Shown here in pieces: positions 10,081 through 18,193 of a stretch of 19,309 nucleotides of DNA (its first letter is position 1; each line of letters opens with the position of its first letter). Source of the DNA: an uncultured Brevundimonas sp. (GTDB lineage Bacteria > Pseudomonadota > Alphaproteobacteria > Caulobacterales > Caulobacteraceae); assembly GCF_943913055.1 (NCBI RefSeq), contig NZ_CALTWS010000026.1, positions 1 through 19,309 on the forward strand, given 5' to 3'. A model generated the notes under the pieces. That model worked only from the letters and a program-made list of their open reading frames with translations, did no database searches and had not been told where the DNA came from. The translations under genes and the position numbers were made by a program.

Positions 10081-10138
10081 GGATTTCCGTAAGCGATCCA
10101 TATGAGACAGCGGCGTGCGCATAAGGATTTCGTAAGGC
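10081..10138 (-). repeat. Direct repeats GGATTTC(C)GTAAG, candidate KdpE operator
   Basis: GGATTTCCGTAAG (10081-10093) and GGATTTCGTAAG (10125-10136) lie 44 bases apart, about four helical turns, and 41 and 85 bases upstream of the first kdp-side start codon. Part of the motif, CGGAAATCC, recurs inverted at 10208-10216. Response regulators of the OmpR family bind direct repeats upstream of their targets, so KdpE is the natural candidate. The binding assignment is inference. Confidence 0.4.
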
Positions 10139-10330
10139 GACGGCACCGCACGCCCGTATGTATGGCGCTCGAGGACCCACACTCGTCCTTCTGTGAAGCC
10201 CCATCGGCGGAAATCCGTTTAAGGGCGTCACCGAGCGTAGAAGTGCTGCATGCCATGTCCGAAGAGGGCAATGCCGGCAGGTCGTCTGGCGCGCGATCGC
10301 AGGCCCGGTGGTCTGCCAAGTCAGTGCTAC

Positions 10331-10375
10331 CTACCGTTTAACGGGTTAATTAGCAGATTCACTACCGTTTAACGG
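10331..10375 (+). repeat. Twin palindromic operator-like sites CTACCGTTTAACGG
   Basis: The 14-mer CTACCGTTTAACGG occurs exactly at 10331-10344 and 10362-10375. Each copy holds a perfect inverted repeat, CCGTT-T-AACGG. The 31-base offset is close to three helical turns, so both sites face the same side. A near copy, CCGTTTAAGGG, lies at 10215-10225. The pair is 38 bases upstream of the tadE-like ATG and looks like a binding site for a dimeric regulator. The regulator is unknown. The spacing of TTAA cores does not fit CtrA. Confidence 0.55.
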
Positions 10376-10401
10376 TTTTTGTCGATAGTCAACGCGACGT
10401 C

Positions 10402-10409
10402 GGAGGTGG
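10402..10409 (+). promoter_or_regulatory. Strong ribosome binding site for tadE-like gene
   Basis: GGAGGTGG lies 3 to 6 bases before the ATG at 10413. It fixes this start and is stronger than most others in the window. Confidence 0.8.
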
Positions 10410-10412
10410 GCC

Positions 10413-10832
10413 ATGCGTGCACGCTTGAAAGAACGAGAGTGTTCCGAGAACGGCTCGGCCGCAGTCGAATTTGCCCTTATCGGCCCATTGTTCATCCTTC
10501 TGCTCATCGGGGCTGTGGTTTATGGCGGCTGGTTATGGATGGCGCAGGGGGTGCAGCACCTTGCCGCCGAAGGCGCTCGCGCGGCCATTGCGGGCATCAC
10601 AGCAGACGAACGTACAAAACTGGCTCATTCTGCCGTGTCGGGCTCGATCGACGGCACGACAATCCTTGACCCACAGGCCGTCGCGATCTCCGTAACGACG
10701 GATCCGGGCTCAATCCGGGTGATCGTGACCTACGATGCCTCAGGCCATCCCTTCATGGCCTTGGCCAGGTTGGTGCCATCTCCGCCCCGATCCATCCGCA
10801 GAGAAGCCGTCGTCAGAACGGGAGGCTATTAA
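10413..10832 (+). CDS. TadE-like pseudopilin family protein
   Basis: The 139-residue protein has a basic N-terminus, then ENGSAAVEFALIGPLFILLL and a membrane helix at about 18-42. The G14-S15 junction with Glu at mature position 5 (E19) matches the processing signal of TadE-type pseudopilins, which a TadV-like prepilin peptidase cuts. The pattern VQHLAAEGARAAIAG after the helix is also typical. In Tad systems these proteins help assemble Flp-type pili at the envelope. No other Tad machinery (secretin, ATPase, peptidase, major pilin) is in the window, so this is an orphan pair with the next gene. Its stop overlaps the next start by one base (TAATG). Confidence 0.85.
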   Translation: MRARLKERECSENGSAAVEFALIGPLFILLLIGAVVYGGWLWMAQGVQHLAAEGARAAIAGITADERTKLAHSAVSGSIDGTTILDPQAVAISVTTDPGSIRVIVTYDASGHPFMALARLVPSPPRSIRREAVVRTGGY

Positions 10833-12472
10833 TGAGTCCGTTCCCGGAGCTTCTTTGGCAGGATCGTAGGGGGGGGATCGCCACGATGGCTGCTGTCGGT
10901 TCGGCCCTGGCCTGCCTTCTGACGGCTGTCGTGATCGATGGTGGCTCCATCGCCTTAGCCGCGCGAAGGGCCCAATCCGCCGCCGACCTTGGAGCCTTGG
11001 CTGCGGCGCGCGATATTGCGAATGCTGAACGCGCCGCGATTGCCACTACTTATGCCAATGTGGGGGCGGATGTACTCATACAGACTGCAACAGGGACCTA
11101 TGTGCCCGATACATCCGTGCCGCCCGATCGAAGATTCAACTCTGCAGGTGAGAGCAAGAACGCCGCCCAGGTGACCGTCACCATGCCTGCTGAGGTATGG
11201 TTCACGCGGTGGATTCTGGGCAAGGATCGTGTCCAGGTGACGCGAACCGGCACGGCCGCTGTCCGCTCGGTCGACCCTATGGCGACCTTTTCGATAGGCT
11301 CGCGCCTGGCCGCACTGGATGGCGGACTGGCCAATCAGGTCCTGAGTGGCCTGACGGGAAGCCAGGTTGCGTTGAGCGTGATGGATTACCGGGCCTTGGC
11401 GGATGTCGATGTTGACCTGCTCGGCTTCACCGATGCCTTGGCGACCCATACGGGCGTCGCCGTTGGAGACTATGATCGACTGCTGGATCAAAGAGTCGAT
11501 GCTGGGGATGCGCTGCGGATTCTGGAAACCTTGACGACCGGAGCGGACAGCGGCCTGAACCGACTGGCGCGCGCGGCGGACGGACAGACTTTTCGCATCG
11601 GAGAGTTGATCGGGGCGGAGACGGGTGCGGAGCAGGGCTTGAGAGGTGGACTTGAGGTAGGCGTTTCGGCCCTGGATCTGGCCAATGCGATGATTGAATT
11701 GTCCGGTGGTGACCGGCAGGTAGCGCTGGATCTGGGGGCCAAGGCCGGCCTGTCCGATCTGGATGTCTGGCTGGCGATAGGCGAGCGGCCCAACCGGTCG
11801 CCCTGGATGGCGGTGGCCAAGAACGGACAACCCGTCATCCGGACGGCGCAGGCGCGTCTCTATATCGAAGCAAAGACGGCACAAAACCTGTCCGGACTGG
11901 CCCAGGTAAAGCTTCCTTTGCTGGTGGAACTGGCGTCATCGGAAGCGCGACTGGAGCAGATCGACTGCGAAGAGGGGCGATCGGTGCGGGTCGCCGTGCG
12001 ACCGGGCGTGGCGAGGGCTCGCATAGGCACGACAAACCGCTCCACACTCGACGACTTCAAGACCGCCGCGGTCGTTCAGCCTGCGTCTCTGGTGAATGTC
12101 GCGGGATTGGTTGTCATCAAGGCTTCAGCAGATATCGAGGCGGCAGATAAGAGGTTCAAGTCCGTGACGTTCAGCGATGCACAGATCGCGAACCAGACGG
12201 CACAGACGGTGAAATCGACAGGCTTCACCTCCAGCCTGGTGTCATCCTTGCTAGGAAGGATGCAGTTGGATGTGAAGGTCGTGGGACTGGGCCTCGGCCT
12301 TGGCAATCTGACGCAGGCGCTGGGCACGCTGCTGTCGCCCCTGGGGCCGGTGCTGGATGGCGTGGTCACTGGCGTCCTAGACAGCCTGGGCCTGTCGTTT
12401 GGTGAGGCCGACGTGGTCGTGCATGGCGCGACGTGCCCGGTCAACGAAGGCGCAGCCTATCTGGTCGGTTGA
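10832..12472 (+). CDS. TadG-like Flp pilus assembly family protein
   Basis: The 546-residue protein begins with a short cytoplasmic tail, then RRGGIATMAAVGSALACLLT and a membrane helix at about 16-38. After it comes the TadE/TadG N-terminal pattern AARRAQSAADLGALAAARD (43-61). The long remainder should be periplasmic. It has a segment AAQVTVTMPAEVWFTRWILG resembling the DUF2134/TadG region of alphaproteobacterial proteins, then repetitive Leu/Ala/Gly/Asp-rich stretches. The C-terminus (about 470-520) is very rich in Leu, Gly and Val (VVGLGLGLGNL). I see no von Willebrand metal-binding motif. Start at 10832 overlaps the tadE-like stop, implying coupling. Its exact role outside a tad cluster is unknown. 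Confidence 0.8.
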   Translation: MSPFPELLWQDRRGGIATMAAVGSALACLLTAVVIDGGSIALAARRAQSAADLGALAAARDIANAERAAIATTYANVGADVLIQTATGTYVPDTSVPPDRRFNSAGESKNAAQVTVTMPAEVWFTRWILGKDRVQVTRTGTAAVRSVDPMATFSIGSRLAALDGGLANQVLSGLTGSQVALSVMDYRALADVDVDLLGFTDALATHTGVAVGDYDRLLDQRVDAGDALRILETLTTGADSGLNRLARAADGQTFRIGELIGAETGAEQGLRGGLEVGVSALDLANAMIELSGGDRQVALDLGAKAGLSDLDVWLAIGERPNRSPWMAVAKNGQPVIRTAQARLYIEAKTAQNLSGLAQVKLPLLVELASSEARLEQIDCEEGRSVRVAVRPGVARARIGTTNRSTLDDFKTAAVVQPASLVNVAGLVVIKASADIEAADKRFKSVTFSDAQIANQTAQTVKSTGFTSSLVSSLLGRMQLDVKVVGLGLGLGNLTQALGTLLSPLGPVLDGVVTGVLDSLGLSFGEADVVVHGATCPVNEGAAYLVG

Positions 12473-12546
12473 CCAACTGCGGTGCTGACGGTCTTGCCAA
12501 GGCCAAAATGTGGCGCATGATTATCTCCGGGAACGGGGAGAAAGTC

Positions 12547-12996
12547 GTGAAACGGTCACTCATATGCATTGCCGCACTTTTCGCCACGGCCGGTGCCGCA
12601 TCGGCGGAAAACTGGAACACAGTCTCGAACAGCCGAAACAGCGCCTTTCTGATCGAGATCGACGGGATTGCGCTCAATGGCGATATCACCCGCGTGCCGG
12701 TGGCGACCGTGCCGCGTAACGGCGACGCGGCCGACTACAGCCATTCTGTCGAGACCTATGAGTTCAAATGCGGATCCGGCCAATGGCGGACCGTCGGCAT
12801 CGTCGAATACGGCGAGGACGGTGCAGAGGCCGATCGAATCCCCGAAGAGGGCGGAAGCTGGGAGCCAATCCGTCCCAACACCTTGCCGGACTATCTCAAA
12901 CAGGTTGCGTGTGACGGGGTCCGCGCCGACCCACCGACCTGGCCCTCGATCAAGGCCTTTGTCGACGGCGGGCGCGTATTGCCACCCGGCCAGTAG
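12547..12996 (+). CDS. Small secreted protein, possibly surface-adhesin E-like
   Basis: From a GTG start the product is 149 residues. VKRSLICIAALFATAGAASA (1-20) is a classic signal peptide with an ASA cleavage site, leaving a mature chain of about 129 residues beginning ENWNTV. I chose this start because GGGGAG (12535-12540) lies 6 bases before it and because it yields a proper signal; the open frame extends upstream into tadG out of frame. Two cysteines, C75 and C122, could form a disulfide. The order Trp near the start, an FLIEIDG strand, a central YEFKC strand and a late Cys recalls the surface-adhesin E family, but I hold that only weakly. It follows the tadG-like gene by 74 bases and may share its transcript. 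The frame converges on gyrB with 6 bases between stops. Confidence 0.75.
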   Translation: MKRSLICIAALFATAGAASAENWNTVSNSRNSAFLIEIDGIALNGDITRVPVATVPRNGDAADYSHSVETYEFKCGSGQWRTVGIVEYGEDGAEADRIPEEGGSWEPIRPNTLPDYLKQVACDGVRADPPTWPSIKAFVDGGRVLPPGQ

Positions 12997-13002
12997 TCAC
13001 CG

Positions 13003-15453
<2,451 letters not shown>

Positions 15454-15630
15454 CTAATCGGTCGGTGAAACGCCCCTGATCGGGGCCTCTGAAGGCGGCG
15501 GCCAAACCGCCTTGAACGGACTGTTTTCGGGCCACGAATCCGATCCGCGCCACGGCCCGAAACATATAGGAATTTGCGGGTGAATTGCGAGGAAAAGCGG
15601 GGGTGTTCGGGCCTAGCCAATCCAAGCGAT
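15454..15630 (-). promoter_or_regulatory. recF-gyrB intergenic region with two hairpins in the gyrB leader
   Basis: Two GC-rich inverted repeats are exact. AAGGCGG (15492-15498) pairs with CCGCCTT (15507-15513) across 8 bases. GCCCC (15472-15476) pairs with GGGGC (15482-15486) across 5 bases. They lie 19 to 60 bases before the gyrB ATG. No T-run follows either one in the gyrB direction, so a simple terminator is unlikely. An AT-richer patch around 15563-15590 could hold the gyrB promoter, but I cannot name its boxes. One GANTC site (GAATC, 15536-15540) is present. Confidence 0.5.
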
Positions 15631-16761
15631 CTATCCGACCTCGAACCGCCCATCAGACACACGGACAAACTGCGCGCGACCTTTCAGTGGCGCGAACAGA
15701 TCGGCCTCCGTACCGGTCATGAAAGCCTGAAGGCCCAAGGTCTCGATTTCGTCGAACAGGGCGGCTCTACGGGCCGTGTCGAGGTGGGCGGGGGCTTCGT
15801 CGAGCAGCAGGACAGGCGGCGCAGCGTCAGTGGCCAGGCGCGCGATCTGGGCCAGGATGAGGTTCAGGACCAGGGCCTTCTGCTCGCCGGAGGAGCCTTC
15901 GGCGGCGGGGCGGTTCTTATCGCGGTGCAGGGCAGTCAGGTCGGAGCGGTGCGGGCCGAACAGGGAGCGACCGGCGGAGGCGTCACGCGGGCGGGCGCGG
16001 GCCATGCCGTCGCGGATGTGTGCGGCGATGGCGTCGGCGTCGGTGCCGGTGGCGGCCAGCCCCTCGGCCTCTCCGGTCAGGCCCAAGTCGGCCTGGGGGA
16101 AGGGGCGGTCGGCGCGGGCGTCGATGGCGGTCTGGAGCGTGGCCAGGGCTCCGGCACGGGCGAGGGCGGCGCGGGCCCCGGCCTCGCCCAGGCGGATCTC
16201 CAGGGCGTCCAGCCACAGGGGGTCGGCGGGTTGGCCCTCGGCCCCGTCGGTCAAGAGGCGCAACCGCTCGCGCAGGGCCTTTTCATAGGCCGAGACAGAG
16301 GCGGCATGGGACGGATCGGCGGCGAAGACCAGCCGGTCGAAAAACTTCAGCCGATCAGCCCGGGCGTCGGAGAACAGCCGGTCCTGTTCCGGCGTGGCCC
16401 AGACGGGGCGCAGGTGATCCAGCAGGCGGCCGGGCGGCGCGGTCTCTCCGTCAATGCGGACGATCCGGCGGGCGGCCCCTGCGGACTGGACGCCCGTGCC
16501 GAGCCTGGTTTCGCCCTCCCCGTCTGTCAGCACAGCCGCGACAGCCCAGGCCCGACCGGTCGCCTCGCCGGGTTCGCGGCGGCCCATCTCCGGCGCTGTC
16601 GCGCCGCGCAGCCCCCTGCCCGGCGTGAACAGGCTGAGCGCCTCCAGCAGATTGGTCTTGCCCGCGCCGTTCGGCCCGTGAAGCACGACCGTGCCCGCCT
16701 GGATCGGCAGGGTGGCCGAGGCGTAGGAGCGGAAGTCGGTGAGGGTGAGGGAGGTGATCAT
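15631..16761 (-). CDS. recF: RecF, DNA replication and repair ATPase
   Basis: RecF is an SMC-like ATPase that acts with RecO and RecR to load RecA at gapped DNA. The 376 residues match the family. Walker A is GPNGAGKT (29-36), preceded by LTLTDFRSY, the usual RecF opening. The signature SSGEQKALVLNLILAQ lies at 290-305 and the Walker B/D-loop LLLDEAPAHLD at 318-328. LFGPHRSDL (267-275) is another family mark. The arm between about 60 and 260 is very Ala- and Arg-rich, in keeping with the high GC. The start at 16761 gives the expected N-terminus. It lies 130 bases after dnaN, a gap filled by a hairpin mosaic, so it may be less tightly linked to dnaN expression than in compact operons. Confidence 0.96.
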   Translation of the reverse strand: MITSLTLTDFRSYASATLPIQAGTVVLHGPNGAGKTNLLEALSLFTPGRGLRGATAPEMGRREPGEATGRAWAVAAVLTDGEGETRLGTGVQSAGAARRIVRIDGETAPPGRLLDHLRPVWATPEQDRLFSDARADRLKFFDRLVFAADPSHAASVSAYEKALRERLRLLTDGAEGQPADPLWLDALEIRLGEAGARAALARAGALATLQTAIDARADRPFPQADLGLTGEAEGLAATGTDADAIAAHIRDGMARARPRDASAGRSLFGPHRSDLTALHRDKNRPAAEGSSGEQKALVLNLILAQIARLATDAAPPVLLLDEAPAHLDTARRAALFDEIETLGLQAFMTGTEADLFAPLKGRAQFVRVSDGRFEVG

Positions 16762-16770
16762 CGTTGAGCG

Positions 16771-16881
16771 CTCCCTCTATGGGAGAGTTGTCCGCAAAGC
16801 GGACTGAGGGGGCTTGAGCGCAGCGCGGGTTCGGCCCCCTCCACCATGCTGCGCATGGTCCCCCTCCCCCGATGGGGGAGG
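16771..16881. repeat. Intergenic mosaic of five hairpins between dnaN and recF
   Basis: Five exact inverted repeats stand side by side or nested. CTCCC/GGGAG at 16771-16785. GTCCGC-AAA-GCGGAC at 16790-16804. GAGGGGGC (16806-16813) with GCCCCCTC (16834-16841). ACCATGC-TGC-GCATGGT at 16843-16859. CCTCCCCC-GAT-GGGGGAGG at 16863-16881. The composition and the order of CCCTCC, a CATG stem and CCTCCCCC recall dispersed intergenic elements I associate with Caulobacterales genomes. The last hairpin begins 11 bases after the dnaN stop and may protect the dnaN transcript 3' end or reduce read-through, but no T-run follows it. Confidence 0.75.
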
Positions 16882-16891
16882 ATTGAATTCA

Positions 16892-18010
16892 TCACACTCG
16901 CAGCGGCATCAGCACATACTGCACGCCCGGATCGCCCGGATCGAGCACCAGGGTCGGTGAGGCCGGGTCGGCGAATTTGAAGTGGGCCGTCTCGCCGGTG
17001 ATCTGGCCGGCGACATCCAGCAGATAGCGGGCGTTGAAGCCGATTTCGAAGGGTTCTTCGGAATAGCCGATCTCGACCTCCTCGACGCCCTGGCCCGCCT
17101 CCATGTTGCGCACGGTCAGGGTGACGCGGTCCAGGTCGAAGGCCAGTTTCACGCTGCGGCTCTTCTCGGCCGAGATGGTGGCGACGCGGTCGACGGCGGA
17201 GGCGAAAACCGCGTTGTCGATGTCGGCCTGTTTGTCGTTCCCCTTGGGAATGACGCGCATATAGTCGGGGAATGCCCCGTCGATGACCTTCGACGTCAGG
17301 GACGCCTGGCCGAACTCGAAGCGGATCTTCTGGGGCGACACCATCACCTCGACAGGGCCGGAGCCGTCGTCCAGCAGGCGGCGGACCTGATCGACGGTCT
17401 TGCGCGGCACGATGACGCCGGGGCTGCCGGCGGCCCCTTCGGGCGCAGGCGTCTCAGCCAGGGCCAGGCGGTGACCGTCAGTAGCCACGGCGCGCAGCAG
17501 GGGAATGCCCGCCTCGGCCACCGTGTGCAGGTAAAGGCCGTTCAGATAGTAGCGTGTCTCCTCGGTCGAGACGGCGAACCGGGTCTTGTCGATCAGCCGG
17601 GCCAGGTCTTCCTTGGGCAGGGCGAAACGGCTGCCGGAGGTGTCGGTCGACATGACCGGAAAGTCGCCCGCCGGCAGGACCGGCAGGTTGAACTTGGAGC
17701 GTCCGGCCGAGACCGTCAGGCGGGGATCGTCGCCGTTATAGGTCAGAGAGACCTCGGCCCCGTCCGGCAGCTTGCGGATGATCTCGTACAGGGTGTGGGC
17801 GGGGGCGGTGATCTGACCCTCGACCTGGACCTGGGCCTCGGCCTCGTCGACCATCTCCATGTCCAGATCGGTGGCGGCGAAGGCCAGCTTGTCGCGCCCG
17901 GCGGACAGCAGGACGTTGGACAGGATGGGGATGGTGTTCCGGCGCTCGACGACACTCTGGACGTGGCCGAGGGCCTTGAGGAGCGCGGAACGTTCGATGG
18001 TCAGCTGCAT
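16892..18010 (-). CDS. dnaN: DNA polymerase III beta sliding clamp
   Basis: DnaN forms the ring that holds DNA polymerase III and many repair proteins on DNA. The 372 residues compare with 366 in E. coli. The N-terminus MQLTIERSALLKALGHVQSV and VVERRNTIPILSNVLL (20-35) are hallmarks, as is the C-terminal end YVLMPLRV, part of the hydrophobic pocket that binds clamp motifs. Three clamp domains of about 120 residues each can be placed. The start at 18010 is the only one that keeps the conserved first strand. It lies between dnaA and recF on the same strand. The 175-base gap to dnaA contains its own promoter candidate, so it is probably transcribed partly on its own. Confidence 0.97.
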   Translation of the reverse strand: MQLTIERSALLKALGHVQSVVERRNTIPILSNVLLSAGRDKLAFAATDLDMEMVDEAEAQVQVEGQITAPAHTLYEIIRKLPDGAEVSLTYNGDDPRLTVSAGRSKFNLPVLPAGDFPVMSTDTSGSRFALPKEDLARLIDKTRFAVSTEETRYYLNGLYLHTVAEAGIPLLRAVATDGHRLALAETPAPEGAAGSPGVIVPRKTVDQVRRLLDDGSGPVEVMVSPQKIRFEFGQASLTSKVIDGAFPDYMRVIPKGNDKQADIDNAVFASAVDRVATISAEKSRSVKLAFDLDRVTLTVRNMEAGQGVEEVEIGYSEEPFEIGFNARYLLDVAGQITGETAHFKFADPASPTLVLDPGDPGVQYVLMPLRV

Positions 18011-18065
18011 GTGGTCTCGCCCGCCGACGGCGACTCACACGCCGCCGCAAAGATAAGGGCCTTGG

Positions 18066-18093
18066 ACACTAGCGGATTGGTGGCCGGGAGCAA
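18066..18093 (-). promoter_or_regulatory. dnaN: Candidate housekeeping promoter for dnaN
   Basis: Reading the minus strand, TTGCTCC (18093-18087) is followed after 13 bases by GCTAGTGT (18073-18066). This fits the Caulobacter consensus TTGACGS-N10-14-GCTANAWC in both boxes and spacing. Transcription would start near 18060, giving a leader of about 50 bases with a short CGGCG/CGCCG stem. Confidence 0.55.
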
Positions 18094-18097
18094 GGAA

Positions 18098-18193
18098 GGG
18101 TCTAGGGGCTAGGGGTTAGGTTCTAGGGAGGATGTCGCGGGCACCTGTGGACAATCCCTAAAACCTAGAACCTAGAACCTGATCCCTAACCCC
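18098..18193. repeat. Facing arrays of TAGG-type repeats between dnaA and dnaN
   Basis: The left array (18098-18128) is a run of TCTAGGGG, CTAGGGG, TTAGG and TTCTAGGG units. The right array (18156-18193) is its complement in style: CCCTAAAA, CCTAGAA twice, CCTGAT and CCCTAACCCC. The arrays face each other around a 27-base centre and could pair imperfectly through blocks such as TAGGTTCTAGG and GGGGTTAG. The right array runs into the dnaA stop codon, so the last codons of dnaA are part of the repeat. I recall similar TAGG-rich runs between genes in other alphaproteobacteria. Function is unknown. Confidence 0.75.
18146..18154 (-). promoter_or_regulatory. DnaA-box-like 9-mer in the dnaA-dnaN gap
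   Basis: The minus strand reads TTGTCCACA, one base from the classical DnaA box TTATCCACA. It sits in the centre of the facing repeat arrays, about 53 bases upstream of the dnaN promoter candidate. It could let DnaA influence dnaN transcription. A single box does not make an origin. Confidence 0.4.

Larger units (their letters stand above)
10041..10412. promoter_or_regulatory. Divergent control region between kdp (minus) and tadE-like gene (plus)
   Basis: This 372-base stretch holds no convincing gene. The frames crossing it on both strands lack a ribosome site and family features. It must contain the kdp promoter, presumably with the KdpE site, and the promoter of the plus-strand operon. 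Two repeat families are visible and listed separately: GGATTTC(C)GTAAG on the kdp side and CCGTTTAACGG on the tadE side. No sequence here matches the housekeeping promoter consensus well enough to call. Confidence 0.6.

Noticed and set aside
10056..10341. Short open frames (79 to 104 codons) on both strands in the kdp-tadE gap
   Set aside because: Mutually overlapping, no ribosome site, Cys/Arg/Ser-rich and no family features; the region is better explained as regulatory. Only the 27-residue frame at 9957-10040 has supporting signals.
10338..10372. Possible CtrA binding site from TTAA motifs before the tadE-like gene
   Set aside because: CtrA needs TTAA-N7-TTAA; the closest pair here is separated by four bases and others do not fit.
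18011..18185. dnaA-dnaN gap as the replication origin
   Set aside because: Only one DnaA-box-like 9-mer and no AT-rich unwinding stretch; insufficient to call an origin.
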